Assembly (NCBI GenBank): GCA_934678955.1
Contig: CAKUSI010000223.1
Span: 1-6,421 of the forward strand
Length of the DNA: 6,421 nucleotides
Origin: an uncultured Austwickia sp.
Lineage (GTDB): Bacteria; Actinomycetota; Actinomycetes; Actinomycetales; Dermatophilaceae
Direction: 5' to 3'
Under the pieces are notes generated by a model. It saw only the letters and a list, made by a program, of their open reading frames with translations. It did no database searches and was not told where the DNA came from. This document shows positions 5,802 through 6,421 of the stretch, piece after piece (positions within the stretch are counted from its first letter, which is position 1; each line of letters starts with the position of its first letter). A program made the position numbers and the translations under genes.

Positions 5802-6421
5802 GGTCGCAGCCGCCTCAGCACCCGCGAGACGGCGTCGTCCCCCACCCACCGGGAGTATTCGTAGGCGACACCGAAGTCCGCGGTGAGTTCGAACTTCCAG
5901 GGGTAGCGCCCGGCCCCCAGGTCGTAGGTGTCGGTGCTGTCGGCCGCGAACAACTCTTCGAACACGGCGATCCTGGCGCGGGAGGGCCGGTGCTTGGCCA
6001 GCTCGGGCTCGTAGGCGGTGTTCCAGGCCCACATGTGGCGGCCACGCTGCCAGGCCAACTCATAGAAGGCGAGGCGGCCATCGCCGGTGCGGGCCAGGTG
6101 AGCCACGGCGTGCGGTTGGTCGACCACCAAGGAGCGGTAGGCGGCAATGCGTCGCGGATCATCGAACAGCGATCGCCTCTCGTGACGACCTTGCGCGACG
6201 AGGTGCTCCTTCTCCCGCCGATGCAGACCGACCACCTCGTCGAACAGGGCGGCCGACGGAGCCGTGGCCGCGCTGACTTGCAGGCCGAGGTCCCGACGCA
6301 GCTTGTTCAGCGAGGTCAGGGAGCTGCGTGGCACCGTGCGGCGATAGGCGGCGAAGCCGTCGAAGGCGGAGAGCTGCACGCGGGGGATCTCAACCAGGGG
6401 CCGCACGTGGCGGTTGTGGTC
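5798..6421 (-). CDS. CelD/BcsL-type acyltransferase (Acetyltransf_6, FemAB-like GNAT), C-terminal part; 5' end outside window
   Basis: The minus-strand frame is open to the window edge and gives 207 residues ending at TGA 5800-5798. A GTG at 6406 exists, but the coding pattern continues upstream of it ('DHNRH'), so the true start is probably beyond 6421. The order of elements fits the Acetyltransf_6 domain (PF13480): 'RRTVPRSSLTSLNKLRRDLG' (27-46), the basic helix after the first subdomain; 'VVGLHRREKEHL' (63-74); 'LFDDPRRIAAYRSLV' (85-99); 'GRLAFYELAWQRGRHMWAWNTAY' (115-137); and the closing 'YDLGAGRYPWKFELTADF' (166-183). Members are found in exopolysaccharide and cellulose clusters and near FemAB aminoacyltransferases. 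The chemistry of this branch is mostly undefined; acylation of a glycan or its precursor is inference from context. It is translationally coupled to the GNAT gene. Confidence 0.86.
   Translation of the reverse strand, partial: DHNRHVRPLVEIPRVQLSAFDGFAAYRRTVPRSSLTSLNKLRRDLGLQVSAATAPSAALFDEVVGLHRREKEHLVAQGRHERRSLFDDPRRIAAYRSLVVDQPHAVAHLARTGDGRLAFYELAWQRGRHMWAWNTAYEPELAKHRPSRARIAVFEELFAADSTDTYDLGAGRYPWKFELTADFGVAYEYSRWVGDDAVSRVLRRLRP

Noticed and set aside
1..6421. CRISPR array, tRNA/rRNA gene, insertion sequence or attachment site
   Set aside because: No regularly spaced direct repeats, cloverleaf-like sequence, transposase motif or terminal inverted repeats were seen.

Overview
The window looks like chromosomal DNA from a high-GC Gram-positive bacterium, probably an actinobacterium. 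The evidence is strongly G/C-biased third codon positions, TTG/GTG start codons, 4-8 bp gene overlaps, TAnnnT-type -10 boxes and two secreted proteins built from cell-wall-binding repeats (CWB2, PF04122). The genus cannot be told from the sequence. The theme is the cell envelope: surface polysaccharide synthesis and export next to wall-associated proteins.

Layout: (1) 1-519, plus strand, the C-terminal half of a GT4-type glycosyltransferase whose start lies outside the window. (2) 512-1945, plus strand, overlapping the first gene, a 14-helix Wzx/MOP-type flippase. (3) 1946-2213, an intergenic stretch with visibly lower GC, holding two promoter-like elements, a perfect 13-bp palindrome and a consensus ribosome binding site. 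(4) 2214-3539, a secreted, cysteine-free protein made almost entirely of three CWB2 repeats, followed by a textbook intrinsic terminator (15-bp perfect stem). (5) 3605-3726, a short promoter region ending in a nine-codon leader-like reading frame whose stop overlaps the next start. (6) 3727-5151, a second secreted three-CWB2 protein with a Pro/Ala linker and an unrecognised helical C-terminal module. (7) On the minus strand and converging on gene 6 with a 26-bp gap: 5798-6421, the C-terminal part of a CelD/BcsL-type (Acetyltransf_6) acyltransferase whose 5' end lies beyond the window, and 5178-5801, a GNAT acetyltransferase coupled to it by a GTGA overlap.

Working model (inference): the glycosyltransferase and flippase, with genes left of the window, assemble and export a surface glycan. 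The two CWB2 proteins are secreted and held non-covalently on the wall, perhaps by binding that or another anionic glycan, as CWB2 proteins do in Clostridioides difficile. The two acyltransferases may modify the glycan or its precursors. The arrangement resembles a small S-layer/wall-polymer cassette. It is not evidence of a wholly new system, but the CWB2-only protein, the orphan C-terminal module and the leader/promoter structures merit a closer look.
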